From Ruegeria atlantica (GTDB lineage Bacteria; Pseudomonadota; Alphaproteobacteria; Rhodobacterales; Rhodobacteraceae), in assembly GCF_013032005.1 (NCBI RefSeq), contig NZ_WQBE01000005.1, forward strand, positions 186,001 to 250,000: 64,000 bases of DNA, in the 5' to 3' direction. A program made the position numbers and the translations under genes. Below the pieces are notes generated by a model, which did not search any database, was not told the origin of the DNA, and saw only the letters and a list, made by a program, of their open reading frames with translations. This document shows, one piece after another, positions 8,168 to 17,390 of this stretch; the first letter of the stretch is position 1, and each line of letters starts with the position of its first letter.

Positions 8168-9778
8168 TTACTCCTTGCCGGTGGCCCGGCGGATCGCCTG
8201 CCGGAATGCGTTTTCTTCGTAGCTGTCACGCCGCGCGGCAACATGCTGATCGGGGCGGATCAGATAGACCGCGCTGGCGGCATCGCCCAGATACCGACGC
8301 TTGAGTTCCAGCGTCAGGTCATCCTTGACCGACAACGCAAGCCGGGTGGCTTCAACCCCGTCTTCTTCGATCCGCTCGGGGGCGTCGGCGTCAATGGTCA
8401 ACAGGGTGAACTTGCCTGCCAATTTTGGCAACAAGAATTCATCGCCCAGCGGCGCATCCGGGCAGGCCGAGCCCGGTCGCGTGATATCCGGGCCGTCCAG
8501 TGCATCGGCTGAACTGAGCGAAGACCCCTGATAGGCGCAGGGTGTGCTCAACCGTCCGGAATTGACCAGAGGGCGGGCAAATTCGAAATGTTCGCTGAGG
8601 TCCAGAACCGCGTCCCGCAACAGTCGCGACATCTGGGATTTCGGCGTGATGAAGTCGGTAGAGCGACTGGATTTCGTGATATTCTCATCCGCTGCCTGCA
8701 CTCGCTCGCGGCTATAGCTGTCCAGCAAAAGCTCGGGCGCTTTGCGGTCCAGAACCAGTTTCAATTTCCAGCACAGGTTATCAGCGTCCTGAATTCCTGT
8801 GTTTGCCCCAAGTGCCCCAAACGGGCTGACTTGATGAGCGCTGTCGCCGGCAAACAGAACTCGCCCATGGCGGAACCGCTCCATCCGGCGGCATTGGAAT
8901 GTATACACCGATACCCATTCCAGATCGAAATCCACATCTTCGCCCAGCATCGCTTTGAGGCGGGGGATGACATTCTCGGGGCGTTTTTCGCGCTCTTTGT
9001 CGATGTCCCAACCCAATTGCAGGTCAATGCGCCAGACATTGTCGGGCTGCTTGTGCAACAGAGCCGACTGCCCGCGATTGAACGGCGGATCGAACCAGAA
9101 CCAGCGCTCGGTTGGGAGATCGGCTTCCATCACCACGTCGGCGATCAGGAAGTTGTCTTCGAAGACGCGGCCATCGAAATCCAGCCCCAGCATGCGACGG
9201 GTCGGAGAGCTGGCACCGTCGCAGGCAATCAGCCACTCGGCTTCGACGTTATAGGGTCCCTCGGGGGTTTCGACCTCAAGCACCACGTGGGTGTCATGGG
9301 TGCCGATGGCCTCGACCTTGTTGCGCCCACGGATTTCGATGGGCGCGCCCGAAGCCTGCAATTGCCGCACACGGTCGACCAGAGCATTTTCGAAATAGTA
9401 TTGCTGAAGATTGATGAAGGCCGGGTTTGCAAAACCCGTGTCGGGTTGCAGATTGAACTCATAGACCTGGCGATTGTCGAAATAGACCTTGCCGACATTC
9501 CACTGCACGCCCTTGTCCACCATGGGGCTACCCGCGCCCAGACGGTCAGCAATATCCAGTGTACGTTGCGAAAAGCAGATGGCCCGGCTGCCGAAGCTGA
9601 CCTTGTCATTGTCATCCAACACCACGACCGGGACACCTTGCTGGGCCAGATCTATCGCAGTGACCAGCCCGACCGGCCCTGCACCGACCACAATGACCTT
9701 GTGTCGGATGGCGATGGCAGCGTCCTGATCCGGGCTGCGTTCGTAGGCGTAAAGTGGGACTTCGAAAATCTTGTTCAT
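8168..9778 (-). CDS. FAD aromatic monooxygenase, candidate 3-hydroxyphenylacetate 6-hydroxylase large subunit
   Basis: The 536-residue protein has the FAD motif VGAGPVG (31-37), the DG motif CDGASSPTR near 187 and GDSAH at 311-315, as in class A flavin hydroxylases of the MhpA/PheA type. It therefore hydroxylates a phenolic ring using NAD(P)H and O2. Its position with maiA, hmgA and fahA, and the 65-residue partner directly downstream, suggest production of homogentisate from 3-hydroxyphenylacetate, as MhaAB does. The ATG at 9778 has GGGGGAGAACC upstream. A related alternative is a 3-hydroxyphenylpropionate-type hydroxylase, but no meta-cleavage genes are nearby. Confidence 0.9.
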   Translation of the reverse strand: MNKIFEVPLYAYERSPDQDAAIAIRHKVIVVGAGPVGLVTAIDLAQQGVPVVVLDDNDKVSFGSRAICFSQRTLDIADRLGAGSPMVDKGVQWNVGKVYFDNRQVYEFNLQPDTGFANPAFINLQQYYFENALVDRVRQLQASGAPIEIRGRNKVEAIGTHDTHVVLEVETPEGPYNVEAEWLIACDGASSPTRRMLGLDFDGRVFEDNFLIADVVMEADLPTERWFWFDPPFNRGQSALLHKQPDNVWRIDLQLGWDIDKEREKRPENVIPRLKAMLGEDVDFDLEWVSVYTFQCRRMERFRHGRVLFAGDSAHQVSPFGALGANTGIQDADNLCWKLKLVLDRKAPELLLDSYSRERVQAADENITKSSRSTDFITPKSQMSRLLRDAVLDLSEHFEFARPLVNSGRLSTPCAYQGSSLSSADALDGPDITRPGSACPDAPLGDEFLLPKLAGKFTLLTIDADAPERIEEDGVEATRLALSVKDDLTLELKRRYLGDAASAVYLIRPDQHVAARRDSYEENAFRQAIRRATGKE

Positions 9779-9914
9779 GGGTTCTCCCCCGATACATATG
9801 CGCGCAAGACGCAAATCTCCTGTCCTCTGACGCGGCCACGCCCGAGACCTTGCCCAATGCTTTCATTGATTTTTCCGACGCAAAACGATCTGGATCAAAT
9901 GCGACGGAATGTCC

Positions 9915-10865
9915 TTAACTTTGCAGATCCGACCACATCTCAAGGTCGCGCTGTGCGGTCCAGATGCGTGGGGTGTCAATGCCGCGTGCCTCGTCATAGG
10001 CGCGCGCGACGTTGAAGGGCAAACAGTGTTCATAGATCGCATAGTCGGCGAATTTGGGGTCGCATTCAGCGCGCACAGCTTCCCAGGCCTGTTTTAAGGT
10101 GCCGCCACACGCAGCGACCCGTGCCGCCGGTCGGTAGGTGCTGTTGACGAAGTCGCGGGTGCTTTCAATCGCTGCGTTCACCATGTCTGCCCCGATCAGC
10201 GCATCTCCGCGCCCCGGGGCGATGGCATTCAGATCAAACGCCTTGATTGCGTCCAGCGTACCGCCCCAGTCGCCGAAATGCCCGTCACCGCAGTAGCAGG
10301 CGGAATGATATTCGACGATGTCGCCAGTGAACATCACGTTCTGGTCTGGCACATGAATCACGATGTCCCCGGCAGTGTGGGCGCGACCCAGGTGCATGAG
10401 GTCTACCCTGCGATTGCCCAGATAAACAGTCATCCTGTCCCGAAATGAAGTCGTGGGCCACGTCAGGCCGGGAATGCTTTCGTACCCTTCAAACAGGCGG
10501 GGAAAGCGCTGAAACTCGCTATCCCAATCCTCTTGCCCGCGTTCGGCAACCATAGCGCGGGCCTTGTCCGACATGATGATCTGCTGCGCCTCATAGGCAC
10601 TGGCGCCCAGTACACGGACCGCGTGATAGTGCGTCAGCGCCAAATGTGTAATCGGCTTATCCGTGACCGAACGCACGCAGTCGATCACCTTGCGTGCCAG
10701 CCGCGGTGTGGCTTGTGCTTCGATAATCATCACGCTGTCGTCGCCGATGATTACGCCGGAATTTGGATCGCCCTGCGCTGTAAAGGCATATAGGCCCTCG
10801 CCAATTTCGGTGAACGAGATCGCCTTCTCAGAAAGATCTGATTGCGAGGCGAATGCCTTTGCCAT
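9915..10865 (-). CDS. MBL-fold protein with altered metal motif
   Basis: The 316-residue protein has the metallo-beta-lactamase layout: GDPNSGVIIGDDSVMIIEA strands, a THYHAVR segment at 78-84, GRAHTAGDIVIHVP and FTGDIVEYHS. The canonical HxHxDH reads H79-Y-H81-A-V83-R84, so the Asp and last His are replaced, while the later His and Asp ligand positions look intact. It may bind one metal only. The ATG overlaps the upstream DUF2059 stop by one base (TGATG), and the gene is the last of the hmgA-LysE-fahA-DUF2059 run, so a role in aromatic degradation is likely. No substrate can be named. Confidence 0.9.
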   Translation of the reverse strand: MAKAFASQSDLSEKAISFTEIGEGLYAFTAQGDPNSGVIIGDDSVMIIEAQATPRLARKVIDCVRSVTDKPITHLALTHYHAVRVLGASAYEAQQIIMSDKARAMVAERGQEDWDSEFQRFPRLFEGYESIPGLTWPTTSFRDRMTVYLGNRRVDLMHLGRAHTAGDIVIHVPDQNVMFTGDIVEYHSACYCGDGHFGDWGGTLDAIKAFDLNAIAPGRGDALIGADMVNAAIESTRDFVNSTYRPAARVAACGGTLKQAWEAVRAECDPKFADYAIYEHCLPFNVARAYDEARGIDTPRIWTAQRDLEMWSDLQS

Positions 10866-11341
10866 CAGTTTGTTTCCTGCAGGATCTTTGCCAACTCAGG
10901 TGTGACTTGTAACGTCACGCGCTGCATGTCAGCGGACAGGGCTCCCATGGTTTGCTGCATGAACGGCTGCATTTTGCCCATGATGGCGCTGCCATACTCT
11001 GATCCGTAGAAATCGATCAATGCAGACAGTTCTTCGGCCGAGAACAAGTCAGCGCTGCTGTCGATCATCTGCTGTTCCAGTTTCGGACGCAGGCTTTGCA
11101 TCGCGCCAGACATCACAACACCAATACGCTGCAACTGATCCTCCGTCACAGTAACGCCCGGCGGAAGAGTGGCCGCAACCTGCGCTGCCATACCTTCGGG
11201 TGAGAACATGTTGTCCATCATCAACTGCACATCCGGCAACTTCACATATTCCTCAGCTAAGGCTTGATTATCGGCGGCCAAGGCCGAATGGCTGAACCCG
11301 ATGGCCAGTATCAGAAAAGCAACAAGAGTTTTCAGGGTCAC
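10865..11341 (-). CDS. Exported DUF2059-type protein
   Basis: With a GTG start at 11341 the protein is 158 residues and begins with a clean Sec signal (MTLKTLVAFLILAIGFSHSA, then LAA). An ATG at 11380 overlapping the end of fahA is the alternative but would place 13 uncharged residues before the hydrophobic stretch. The C-terminal part, SADLFSAEELSALIDFYGSEYGSAIMGKM, matches the DUF2059 pattern. Function is unknown; it is probably periplasmic. It sits between fahA and the MBL gene in one transcription unit. Confidence 0.85.
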   Translation of the reverse strand: MTLKTLVAFLILAIGFSHSALAADNQALAEEYVKLPDVQLMMDNMFSPEGMAAQVAATLPPGVTVTEDQLQRIGVVMSGAMQSLRPKLEQQMIDSSADLFSAEELSALIDFYGSEYGSAIMGKMQPFMQQTMGALSADMQRVTLQVTPELAKILQETN

Positions 11342-11369
11342 GTTTGATCCAATCACGTTTGGGCACGTT

Positions 11370-12626
11370 TCATCGTGCATATGGGGTGTCGAGCGCGGCG
11401 AGAACGGTTCCGGTGCAATTGCCGAAACCAATCGTGTAACCGTCACCTTTGGCAGCACCCTTCAACTCTAACGTGTCGCCATCTTCGATGAAACTGCGGG
11501 TTTCACCGCTGTCCAGTGTCAGGGGTTCCTTTCCTCCCCAGCTTAGCTCCAGCAGTGAGCCGCGTTCGGGCTTGGTTGGGCCCGAAATGGTGCCAGACCC
11601 CAGCAGATCGCCGGTGTTCATCGGGCAGCCGGATGTGGTGTGATGCGCCAGTTGCTGCGCGGCTGAATAGTACATTTCCTTGTAATTGGTCCGCGCGATG
11701 GTTGTGGCGGCCTTGCCATTGGGCGCCATGGAGATTTCAAGATCGATATCATACAACATCGGGCCGCAATCTTTCAGGTGATCCAGCAGTTCGACCTCAC
11801 GTTCCGGAGTGTCGCAGCGGAACGGCTCCAACGCCGCTTTGGTGACGATCCACGGGCTGATCGAAGTGGCCGTGGCCTTGGCCTGAAACGGGCCGAGAGG
11901 CTGGTATTCCCAGGCCTGGATATCACGCGCAGACCAGTCGTTCAGCAGGACGTAGCCAAAGATGCTGTCGTCAGCCTCCTGCACCGAGATCGGACCCTCC
12001 GACGGGGTGCCGACGATGGCGCCCATCTCAAGTTCGATATCGAACCGTGCCGAGGGGGCAAAGCGGGGCGTGTTGTCATTTGGCCCTTTCAGCTGACCCC
12101 ACGGGCGGCGAATGTCCGTACCCGAGACAACAACTGATGACGCCCGGCCGTTATAGCCGATCGGGATGTGCAGCCAGTTCGGCGGCAGCGCGTTTTCCGG
12201 GCCGCGGAACATGGTTCCGACATTCTGGGCGTGATGCCGTCCCGCGTAGAAATCGGTGTATTCGCTGACGGCAAACGGCATGTGCATTTCAGCCTCTGCC
12301 TGCGCGATAAGCAGGGGTTCGACCTTGTCTTGCTCTTCCGACCCTTCGGTCAGCAAATCTGTCAGCCGATCGCGCAGGGCAGCCCAGACGGCGGGGCCTT
12401 GCTCCATCAGCGGGTTCCAGAAGGGCAGGTCAAACAGCGGCTCATCGGACAGGTCGATCAAACCCTCGGCTTCGGCCGTGGTGACATCCAGGATCAAGTC
12501 TCCGATGGCGACACCACAGCGGGGCTCGTCGCCCCCGGTCGAAAACACGCCATAGGGCAGGTTGTTCAGTGGAAAAGGGTGGGCCGCGTCATTGGCCGAG
12601 GCCACCCAGGATTTCATCAAAGGCAT
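11370..12626 (-). CDS. fahA: Fumarylacetoacetase
   Basis: The 418-residue enzyme hydrolyses fumarylacetoacetate to fumarate and acetoacetate, the last step of homogentisate breakdown. Metal and catalytic residues of the family are visible: Asp in DFYAGRHHAQN, two Glu in DIELEMGAIVG and Asp in LLNDWSARDIQAWEYQPLGPF. Length matches the eukaryotic-type fumarylacetoacetase. The ATG at 12626 is supported by AAGGATCACAG upstream. It lies 22 bases after the LysE-type exporter stop, in the hmgA operon. Confidence 0.97.
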   Translation of the reverse strand: MPLMKSWVASANDAAHPFPLNNLPYGVFSTGGDEPRCGVAIGDLILDVTTAEAEGLIDLSDEPLFDLPFWNPLMEQGPAVWAALRDRLTDLLTEGSEEQDKVEPLLIAQAEAEMHMPFAVSEYTDFYAGRHHAQNVGTMFRGPENALPPNWLHIPIGYNGRASSVVVSGTDIRRPWGQLKGPNDNTPRFAPSARFDIELEMGAIVGTPSEGPISVQEADDSIFGYVLLNDWSARDIQAWEYQPLGPFQAKATATSISPWIVTKAALEPFRCDTPEREVELLDHLKDCGPMLYDIDLEISMAPNGKAATTIARTNYKEMYYSAAQQLAHHTTSGCPMNTGDLLGSGTISGPTKPERGSLLELSWGGKEPLTLDSGETRSFIEDGDTLELKGAAKGDGYTIGFGNCTGTVLAALDTPYAR

Positions 12627-12648
12627 CTGTGATCCTTGTTTGTCTGAT

Positions 12649-13272
12649 CTATTGCGCGTCGCGCAAGGATTTTAGCCCCAGCAAAAGCGCGGCCACTATC
12701 ATGAACCCGCCCCCAGCCCGATCCAGCCACAGCCGCGCCGAACCTTTGAGCCGCAAAGCCAGCCAGCTGGCGCTGCCGCCATAGGCGGTCAAAAACAGCC
12801 CGTCGATGGTCAGATAGGTGGCAGAGAGGATTGCGAACTGCGGCCAGAACGGCAGCGTGCCGTCAATGAATAGCGGGAACAAGGCCGCGAAGAACACCAC
12901 AGCCTTGGGATTGGCTGCTGAGGTAATAAAGCCCTGCATCCAAAGCGCCTTGCGGCTGGCTCGCGGCGCGGTCTGCGTGGTCTTGCGGTCCGCCTTTACG
13001 ATCATCTTCACCCCAAGGAACACTAGGTAGGCCACGCCCAGCCATTTGATCACCGCCAGCGCTGTGCCCGAGGCCGCAATGATCGCGGCCAGACCAAACC
13101 CCGCAGCGAGCATTTGCAACAGATTGGCGGTCAGGTCTCCGGCTGCCGTGAACACGCCGCGTTTCAGGCCATTGGTTGCGGAATTGGACAGCATCAGCAA
13201 TTGGCTGGGGCCGGGTGTGCTCATCAGCAGCAAGACGGTGATGACATAGGTGATCCAGATATCAAAGCTCAT
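12649..13272 (-). CDS. LysE/RhtB family amino acid exporter
   Basis: The 207-residue membrane protein begins MSFDIWITYVITVLLLMSTPGPSQLLMLSNS; the TPGPSQLL segment and GVFTAAGDLTANLL are typical of LysE/RhtB carriers, with about six membrane spans. GTGAGGCTAAG precedes the ATG, and hmgA ends 7 bases upstream, so it is cotranscribed with hmgA and fahA. It may export an amino acid or an aromatic intermediate such as homogentisate when the pathway is overloaded; that is inference from position only. Confidence 0.9.
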   Translation of the reverse strand: MSFDIWITYVITVLLLMSTPGPSQLLMLSNSATNGLKRGVFTAAGDLTANLLQMLAAGFGLAAIIAASGTALAVIKWLGVAYLVFLGVKMIVKADRKTTQTAPRASRKALWMQGFITSAANPKAVVFFAALFPLFIDGTLPFWPQFAILSATYLTIDGLFLTAYGGSASWLALRLKGSARLWLDRAGGGFMIVAALLLGLKSLRDAQ

Positions 13273-13279
13273 CTTAGCC

Positions 13280-14635
13280 TCACTTTTTGCCAGGGGTTCC
13301 GTCGAACTTTTTCTCAAGAGAGGTCCAGCAGTCAATGTAATCGTCCTGCAAGGGGGCCTCGTTGGCGGCAAAAGGCGTCAGATGTTGTGGAAAGCGGGTC
13401 TCGAACATGAAGGACATGGTGTTGTCCAGCTTGTCGGGGCCCAGGTTGGCTTTCGAGGCCTTTTCGAACGCCTCGCGATCCGGCCCGTGCGGCAGCATCA
13501 TGTTGTGCAGGCTCATCCCGCCGGGAACAAAGCCCTGCGGTTTGGCGTCATACTGACCGTAGATGTTGCCCATCAGTTCTGACATGATGTTCTTGTGATA
13601 CCACGGTGGGCGGAACGTATCCTCGGCCACCATCCAGCGTTCGCGGAATAGGACAAAGTCGATATTGGCCGTGCCCGGCTGCCCCGAGGGCGCAGTCAGC
13701 ACAGTAAAGATCGACGGGTCGGGGTGATCAAACAGGATCGCGCCGACCGGGCAATAGGTGCGCAGATCGTATTTGTAGGGCGCATAGTTGCCGTGCCAGG
13801 CAACCACATCCAGTGGGCTTTGATCGATCTTCGTTGTATGGAACTGCCCGCACCATTTGACAGTCACGGTCGAGGGCACCTCGCGGTCTTCAAACGCCGC
13901 CACCGGCGCTTTGAAGTCTCGCGGATTGGCCATGCAATTGGCGCCGATCGGACCACGACCGGGCATCTCGAATTTCTGACCGTAGTTCTCGCAGACAAAG
14001 CCACGTGCGGGGCCTTCCAGTACCTCGACGCGATAGACCAGTCCGCGCGGGATGATGGCAATCTCTTTGGGTTCCAGATCGATGATCCCCAGCTCGGTGG
14101 CAAAGCGCAGGCGGCCTTCCTGCGGCACCACCAGCAGCTCGGAGTCGGTTGAGAAGAAGTAAGCATCCTCCATCGACTCGGTAACCAGATAAATATGGCT
14201 GGCCATGCCCACCTGCGTGTTCACATCGCCCGCCGTGGTCATCGTGCGCATGCCCGTCAACCAGGTCAGCCCCTGATCGGAATGAGGCACTGCATCCCAG
14301 CGATACTGGCCCAGGCTGATCACATCCGGATCAACGCAAGGCGCGGATTTCCAATAGGGCAGGTCGATCTTCTCGTAGCGATGCGAATGCTTGACCGAGG
14401 GCCGGATGCGGTAACACCACGTCCGCTCGGGCGGGTTGGCGGTAAAGGCCGTGCCGCTGAGTTGTTCTCCATAAAGGCCATAATTACAGCGCTGCGGGCT
14501 GTTCATTCCCTGTGGTAACGCGCCAGGCAAGGCCTCGGTTTCAAAGTCATTTCCAAAGCCAGGCATATAGCCTGCATGGGTGCCCACGGGCGTGCTGGCC
14601 TGGGTCATTTTATGCGGATCAGTCGGATGGTTCAT
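13280..14635 (-). CDS. hmgA: Homogentisate 1,2-dioxygenase
   Basis: The 451-residue protein opens the homogentisate ring to maleylacetoacetate with Fe(II) and O2. The iron ligands correspond to His347 and Glu353 ([14 protein letters not shown]) and His383 (MLPHGPD). [22 protein letters not shown] is the conserved N-terminus. The start at 14635 is chosen because GGAGGAACACAGG lies just before it; an in-frame ATG at 14650 is embedded in that site. It is the first gene of the operon and is divergent from a MarR regulator across 57 bases. Confidence 0.98.
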   Translation of the reverse strand: MNHPTDPHKMTQASTPVGTHAGYMPGFGNDFETEALPGALPQGMNSPQRCNYGLYGEQLSGTAFTANPPERTWCYRIRPSVKHSHRYEKIDLPYWKSAPCVDPDVISLGQYRWDAVPHSDQGLTWLTGMRTMTTAGDVNTQVGMASHIYLVTESMEDAYFFSTDSELLVVPQEGRLRFATELGIIDLEPKEIAIIPRGLVYRVEVLEGPARGFVCENYGQKFEMPGRGPIGANCMANPRDFKAPVAAFEDREVPSTVTVKWCGQFHTTKIDQSPLDVVAWHGNYAPYKYDLRTYCPVGAILFDHPDPSIFTVLTAPSGQPGTANIDFVLFRERWMVAEDTFRPPWYHKNIMSELMGNIYGQYDAKPQGFVPGGMSLHNMMLPHGPDREAFEKASKANLGPDKLDNTMSFMFETRFPQHLTPFAANEAPLQDDYIDCWTSLEKKFDGTPGKK

Positions 14636-14668
14636 CCTGTGTTCCTCCATTTGCTGCTTGAGGAATAA

Positions 14669-14686
14669 TAGTTGTTTTTGTAACTA
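14669..14686. promoter_or_regulatory. Candidate MarR operator between hmgA and its regulator
   Basis: TAGTTGTTTTTGTAACTA is an 18-bp site with TAGTT/AACTA arms in the 57-bp gap between divergent hmgA and marR. MarR dimers usually bind 16-20-bp inverted repeats in such gaps. Binding is inferred. Confidence 0.45.
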
Positions 14687-14692
14687 ACAAGC

Positions 14693-15145
14693 ATGACAGA
14701 TGATCAATTCAGCGAAAATGATGGCTTTGATCTGCAAGATTTCCTGCCCTATCTGCTGAACCGCGCGGCCGAGGAAATCTCGTTAGAGTTCCAGCAGATT
14801 TACAAGGATCGTTACGGTATGCTGCGCACCGAATGGCGGGTTCTGTTTCACCTGGGCAATTATGGAGAGATGACTGCCAAAGAGATCGGCGAACGCGCCC
14901 GATTGCACAAGACTAAGATCAGCCGCGCAGTACACAGGTTAGAGTCCCGCCGGTACCTGGTGCGCAATCGCAGTGAAACAGACCGCAGGGTCGAAAACCT
15001 GATGTTGACCCACATGGGGCAATCCGTCTATCGCGAGCTAAGCGGTATTGCCGAGCAATATGACGCAAAACTGACGGCCCAATTTAACCCAGATGAAGTC
15101 GTGCTGTTGCGCAATATGCTGCGGCGGCTGGCACATATGGATTGA
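14693..15145 (+). CDS. MarR family regulator of the homogentisate operon
   Basis: The 150-residue protein has the winged-helix core EWRVLFHLGNYGEMTAKEIGERARLHKTKISRAVHRLE followed by the wing NRSETDRRVENLMLT, typical of MarR. It is transcribed away from hmgA across a 57-bp gap that holds an inverted repeat, so it probably represses or tunes the homogentisate genes and itself, with a pathway compound as ligand. No ribosome site is clear before the ATG at 14693, so a short-leader mRNA is possible. Confidence 0.93.
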   Translation: MTDDQFSENDGFDLQDFLPYLLNRAAEEISLEFQQIYKDRYGMLRTEWRVLFHLGNYGEMTAKEIGERARLHKTKISRAVHRLESRRYLVRNRSETDRRVENLMLTHMGQSVYRELSGIAEQYDAKLTAQFNPDEVVLLRNMLRRLAHMD

Positions 15146-15210
15146 GCACTGGTAATCGCGGCCCCTGGTCCCCAGATGACAACCAGAGCGGACACTGGAA
15201 TAATATAAAA

Positions 15211-16449
15211 ATGACGACCCTGACTGCCGAAACGGCAAAATCCAATGATCTTATTGACTGGTTGGTTACACGCGGCCTGGAAGGGGCAGCGAAAGAAGAG
15301 CTGCTGGATGGCTATTGCAACAAACTTTTGGAACTTGGCGTGCCGCTAATGCGTTTTCACGCCGCGCAGTCGGCCTTGCATCCCGTTTACGGCGGGACCG
15401 GGTTCAGCTGGTACGAGGGCAGAGGCGGAGAATCCGAGACCTTTGAGTATTCCGAGCAACCCAGCGAACAATGGCAGCAAAGCCCTTTGTTTGCGATCTT
15501 GAACAATGAGATAGACGAGATCCGCGAACGCCTGGTCGATCAAAATGAGCCCAGCCGTTTTCCCTTGTTAAACGACCTGCGTCAGATTGGTGCGACCGAC
15601 TATTACGCCACCGGTGTTAATTTTGACGTTCCCACCCATAACGCTCCGAAAGACGCCAAAAAGGCGGTGGACGGGGTGCTGTTGTCTTGGACATCGAACG
15701 CCCCCAAGGGGTTCGAGGACAAAGATCTGGAATTGATCCACACAGCCTTGCCCCATCTGGGGTTGGCGCTGAAATCTGCTGCAAGTGCGCGTGTTTCCAA
15801 GGATTTGATGCGGGTCTATCTGGGTCGCGATGCGGGACGGCGAGTGCTGTCTGGTGAAATCCGGCGGGGATCACTGCAGCAGATCGATGCGGTGATGTGG
15901 AATTTTGACCTGGAAGGATTCACCAGCCTTTCCGAAGAGCTTCCGGGTGCTGAAATCATCGACATGCTGAATGACTATCTGGCTGTAGCCGTTGGTGTCG
16001 TTCACGACAATGACGGCAATATTCTGAAATTCATGGGCGATGGGCTGATGGCGATGTTCGACGTCGGCGAGATCGACGAAGACGCGCGCGCCGCGCTGAA
16101 GGCTGTACCGATGTTGCAGCAGCGGATGGAGGCCCTGAACGCCCGCCGCAAGGCAAACGGTTTGCCAGTGGCCAACTTTACTCTGGCCCTGCATGCGGGC
16201 GAGATTTTGTATGGCAATATCGGGTCCGAGACCCGGTTGGATTTCACTGTTATCGGGCCAGCAGTAAACCAGACCGCACGGATCGCCGGGATGCACCGGT
16301 CGCTGGGGCAGAGAATTCTGATATCGGATGATGTGGCCCGCGCGGCTCAGCCTTGCGGTCAGGACCTGATCTCGGTTGGGCGTTACATGTTGCGGGGTGT
16401 GTCCGAGCCGAAAGAGTTGTTTACGGTCTACAATGCCGCCGAGGCCTAG
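15211..16449 (+). CDS. Class III adenylate/guanylate cyclase
   Basis: The 412-residue protein has an N-terminal sensory-like region (about 1-195, GAF-like in spacing, no membrane segment) and a C-terminal CHD cyclase domain. Metal-binding Asp233 lies in NFDLEGFTSLSE and Asp277 in KFMGDGLMAMF; DFTVIGPAVNQTAR at 344-357 covers the transition-state Asn/Arg region. It should make cAMP or cGMP in the cytoplasm. The ATG at 15211 is chosen as the first Met after an AT-rich leader (TAATATAAAA); an earlier frame extension overlaps marR. Confidence 0.9.
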   Translation: MTTLTAETAKSNDLIDWLVTRGLEGAAKEELLDGYCNKLLELGVPLMRFHAAQSALHPVYGGTGFSWYEGRGGESETFEYSEQPSEQWQQSPLFAILNNEIDEIRERLVDQNEPSRFPLLNDLRQIGATDYYATGVNFDVPTHNAPKDAKKAVDGVLLSWTSNAPKGFEDKDLELIHTALPHLGLALKSAASARVSKDLMRVYLGRDAGRRVLSGEIRRGSLQQIDAVMWNFDLEGFTSLSEELPGAEIIDMLNDYLAVAVGVVHDNDGNILKFMGDGLMAMFDVGEIDEDARAALKAVPMLQQRMEALNARRKANGLPVANFTLALHAGEILYGNIGSETRLDFTVIGPAVNQTARIAGMHRSLGQRILISDDVARAAQPCGQDLISVGRYMLRGVSEPKELFTVYNAAEA

Positions 16450-16475
16450 CCGGGGCATTTAACTGGCTGGATTGA

Positions 16476-17294
16476 TTAGCTCTCTGCCGGTGAAACGGCC
16501 CGCTGATACAGGTGCCAGGTGGTGTGGCCAAGGATCGGCAGAGTGAAGATTAAGCCTAGAAAAGCCGGAACCATCGACAACAGCATGGTGACCGAAATGA
16601 TCGCCGCCCAACTAAGCATGACCACCGGGTTTTCCGTGACGACGCGAATGGACGTTATCATGGCAGAAACGAAATTGGTTTCCCGGTCCAGCAGCATGGG
16701 CATGGCGATGACGGTCACCGAGAACAGCACAGCAGACAGAAAGCCGCCTACGCAGGTGCCAACAGCCAGAAAAGTCCAGCCCTGCGGCGTGAAGAAGACT
16801 GTGTTCAAGAACCCGTCAAAATCCGAGAAGGATGCATTCTGCAGGATAATCGCCAGCCAAAGCCGCACCTGGTAAACCCACACCCAGAAAATGAACAGGG
16901 TGACGAAGGCCATCCAGCCCAGTTCACGCTTGCGTTGATTGGCCATGACGGTGAGGATTTCAGACCAGCCGAAGCTTTCCCCTTTTTGCAACCGACGGGA
17001 CATTTCATAAAGCCCGGCCGCGGCAAACGGCGCGACCAGTGGAAAGCCTACTATGGCGGGAATGATCATCCAAATCTTGCCGAGCCAGACCAATCCCCAA
17101 ACAAACAGGATTCCGAAAACGGCATAGAAGAGGCCGAAGAAACCGCTCATTAAGGGACGGGCTAAAAAGTCGGAAAACCCGGCCTTCAGCGACGCAGTGA
17201 TATCACCGGCGGTTACTTTGTTGACTTTGGGCAAAGCCTGCTGCTGCGGCGTCAGTTTGTCAGGTGGCGTGGAACCAGCGGTCTTGGATGTCAT
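16476..17294 (-). CDS. DUF2189 integral membrane protein
   Basis: The 272-residue protein begins MTSKTAGSTPPDKLTPQQQA and has about six membrane segments after residue 50 (MSGFFGLFYAVFGILFVWG, WMIIPAIVGFPLVAPFAAAG and others). The pattern matches DUF2189 proteins, which are of unknown function. GGAGGTATGTC precedes the ATG. It converges with the cyclase gene. Confidence 0.88.
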   Translation of the reverse strand: MTSKTAGSTPPDKLTPQQQALPKVNKVTAGDITASLKAGFSDFLARPLMSGFFGLFYAVFGILFVWGLVWLGKIWMIIPAIVGFPLVAPFAAAGLYEMSRRLQKGESFGWSEILTVMANQRKRELGWMAFVTLFIFWVWVYQVRLWLAIILQNASFSDFDGFLNTVFFTPQGWTFLAVGTCVGGFLSAVLFSVTVIAMPMLLDRETNFVSAMITSIRVVTENPVVMLSWAAIISVTMLLSMVPAFLGLIFTLPILGHTTWHLYQRAVSPAES

Positions 17295-17390
17295 GACATA
17301 CCTCCTCCGCAAACAAGTTTGCGTCAGTGGCAGCGCAAGAGCAAGGGTGGAGTAGCACGGCTTGGTTGCACCGCCTTGTCAGAACAACTT

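Noticed and set aside
8588..10015. 475-codon open frame on the plus strand
   Set aside because: Antisense to the flavin monooxygenase, which has FAD motifs, a ribosome site and operon context; no domain or ribosome site is visible in the antisense frame.
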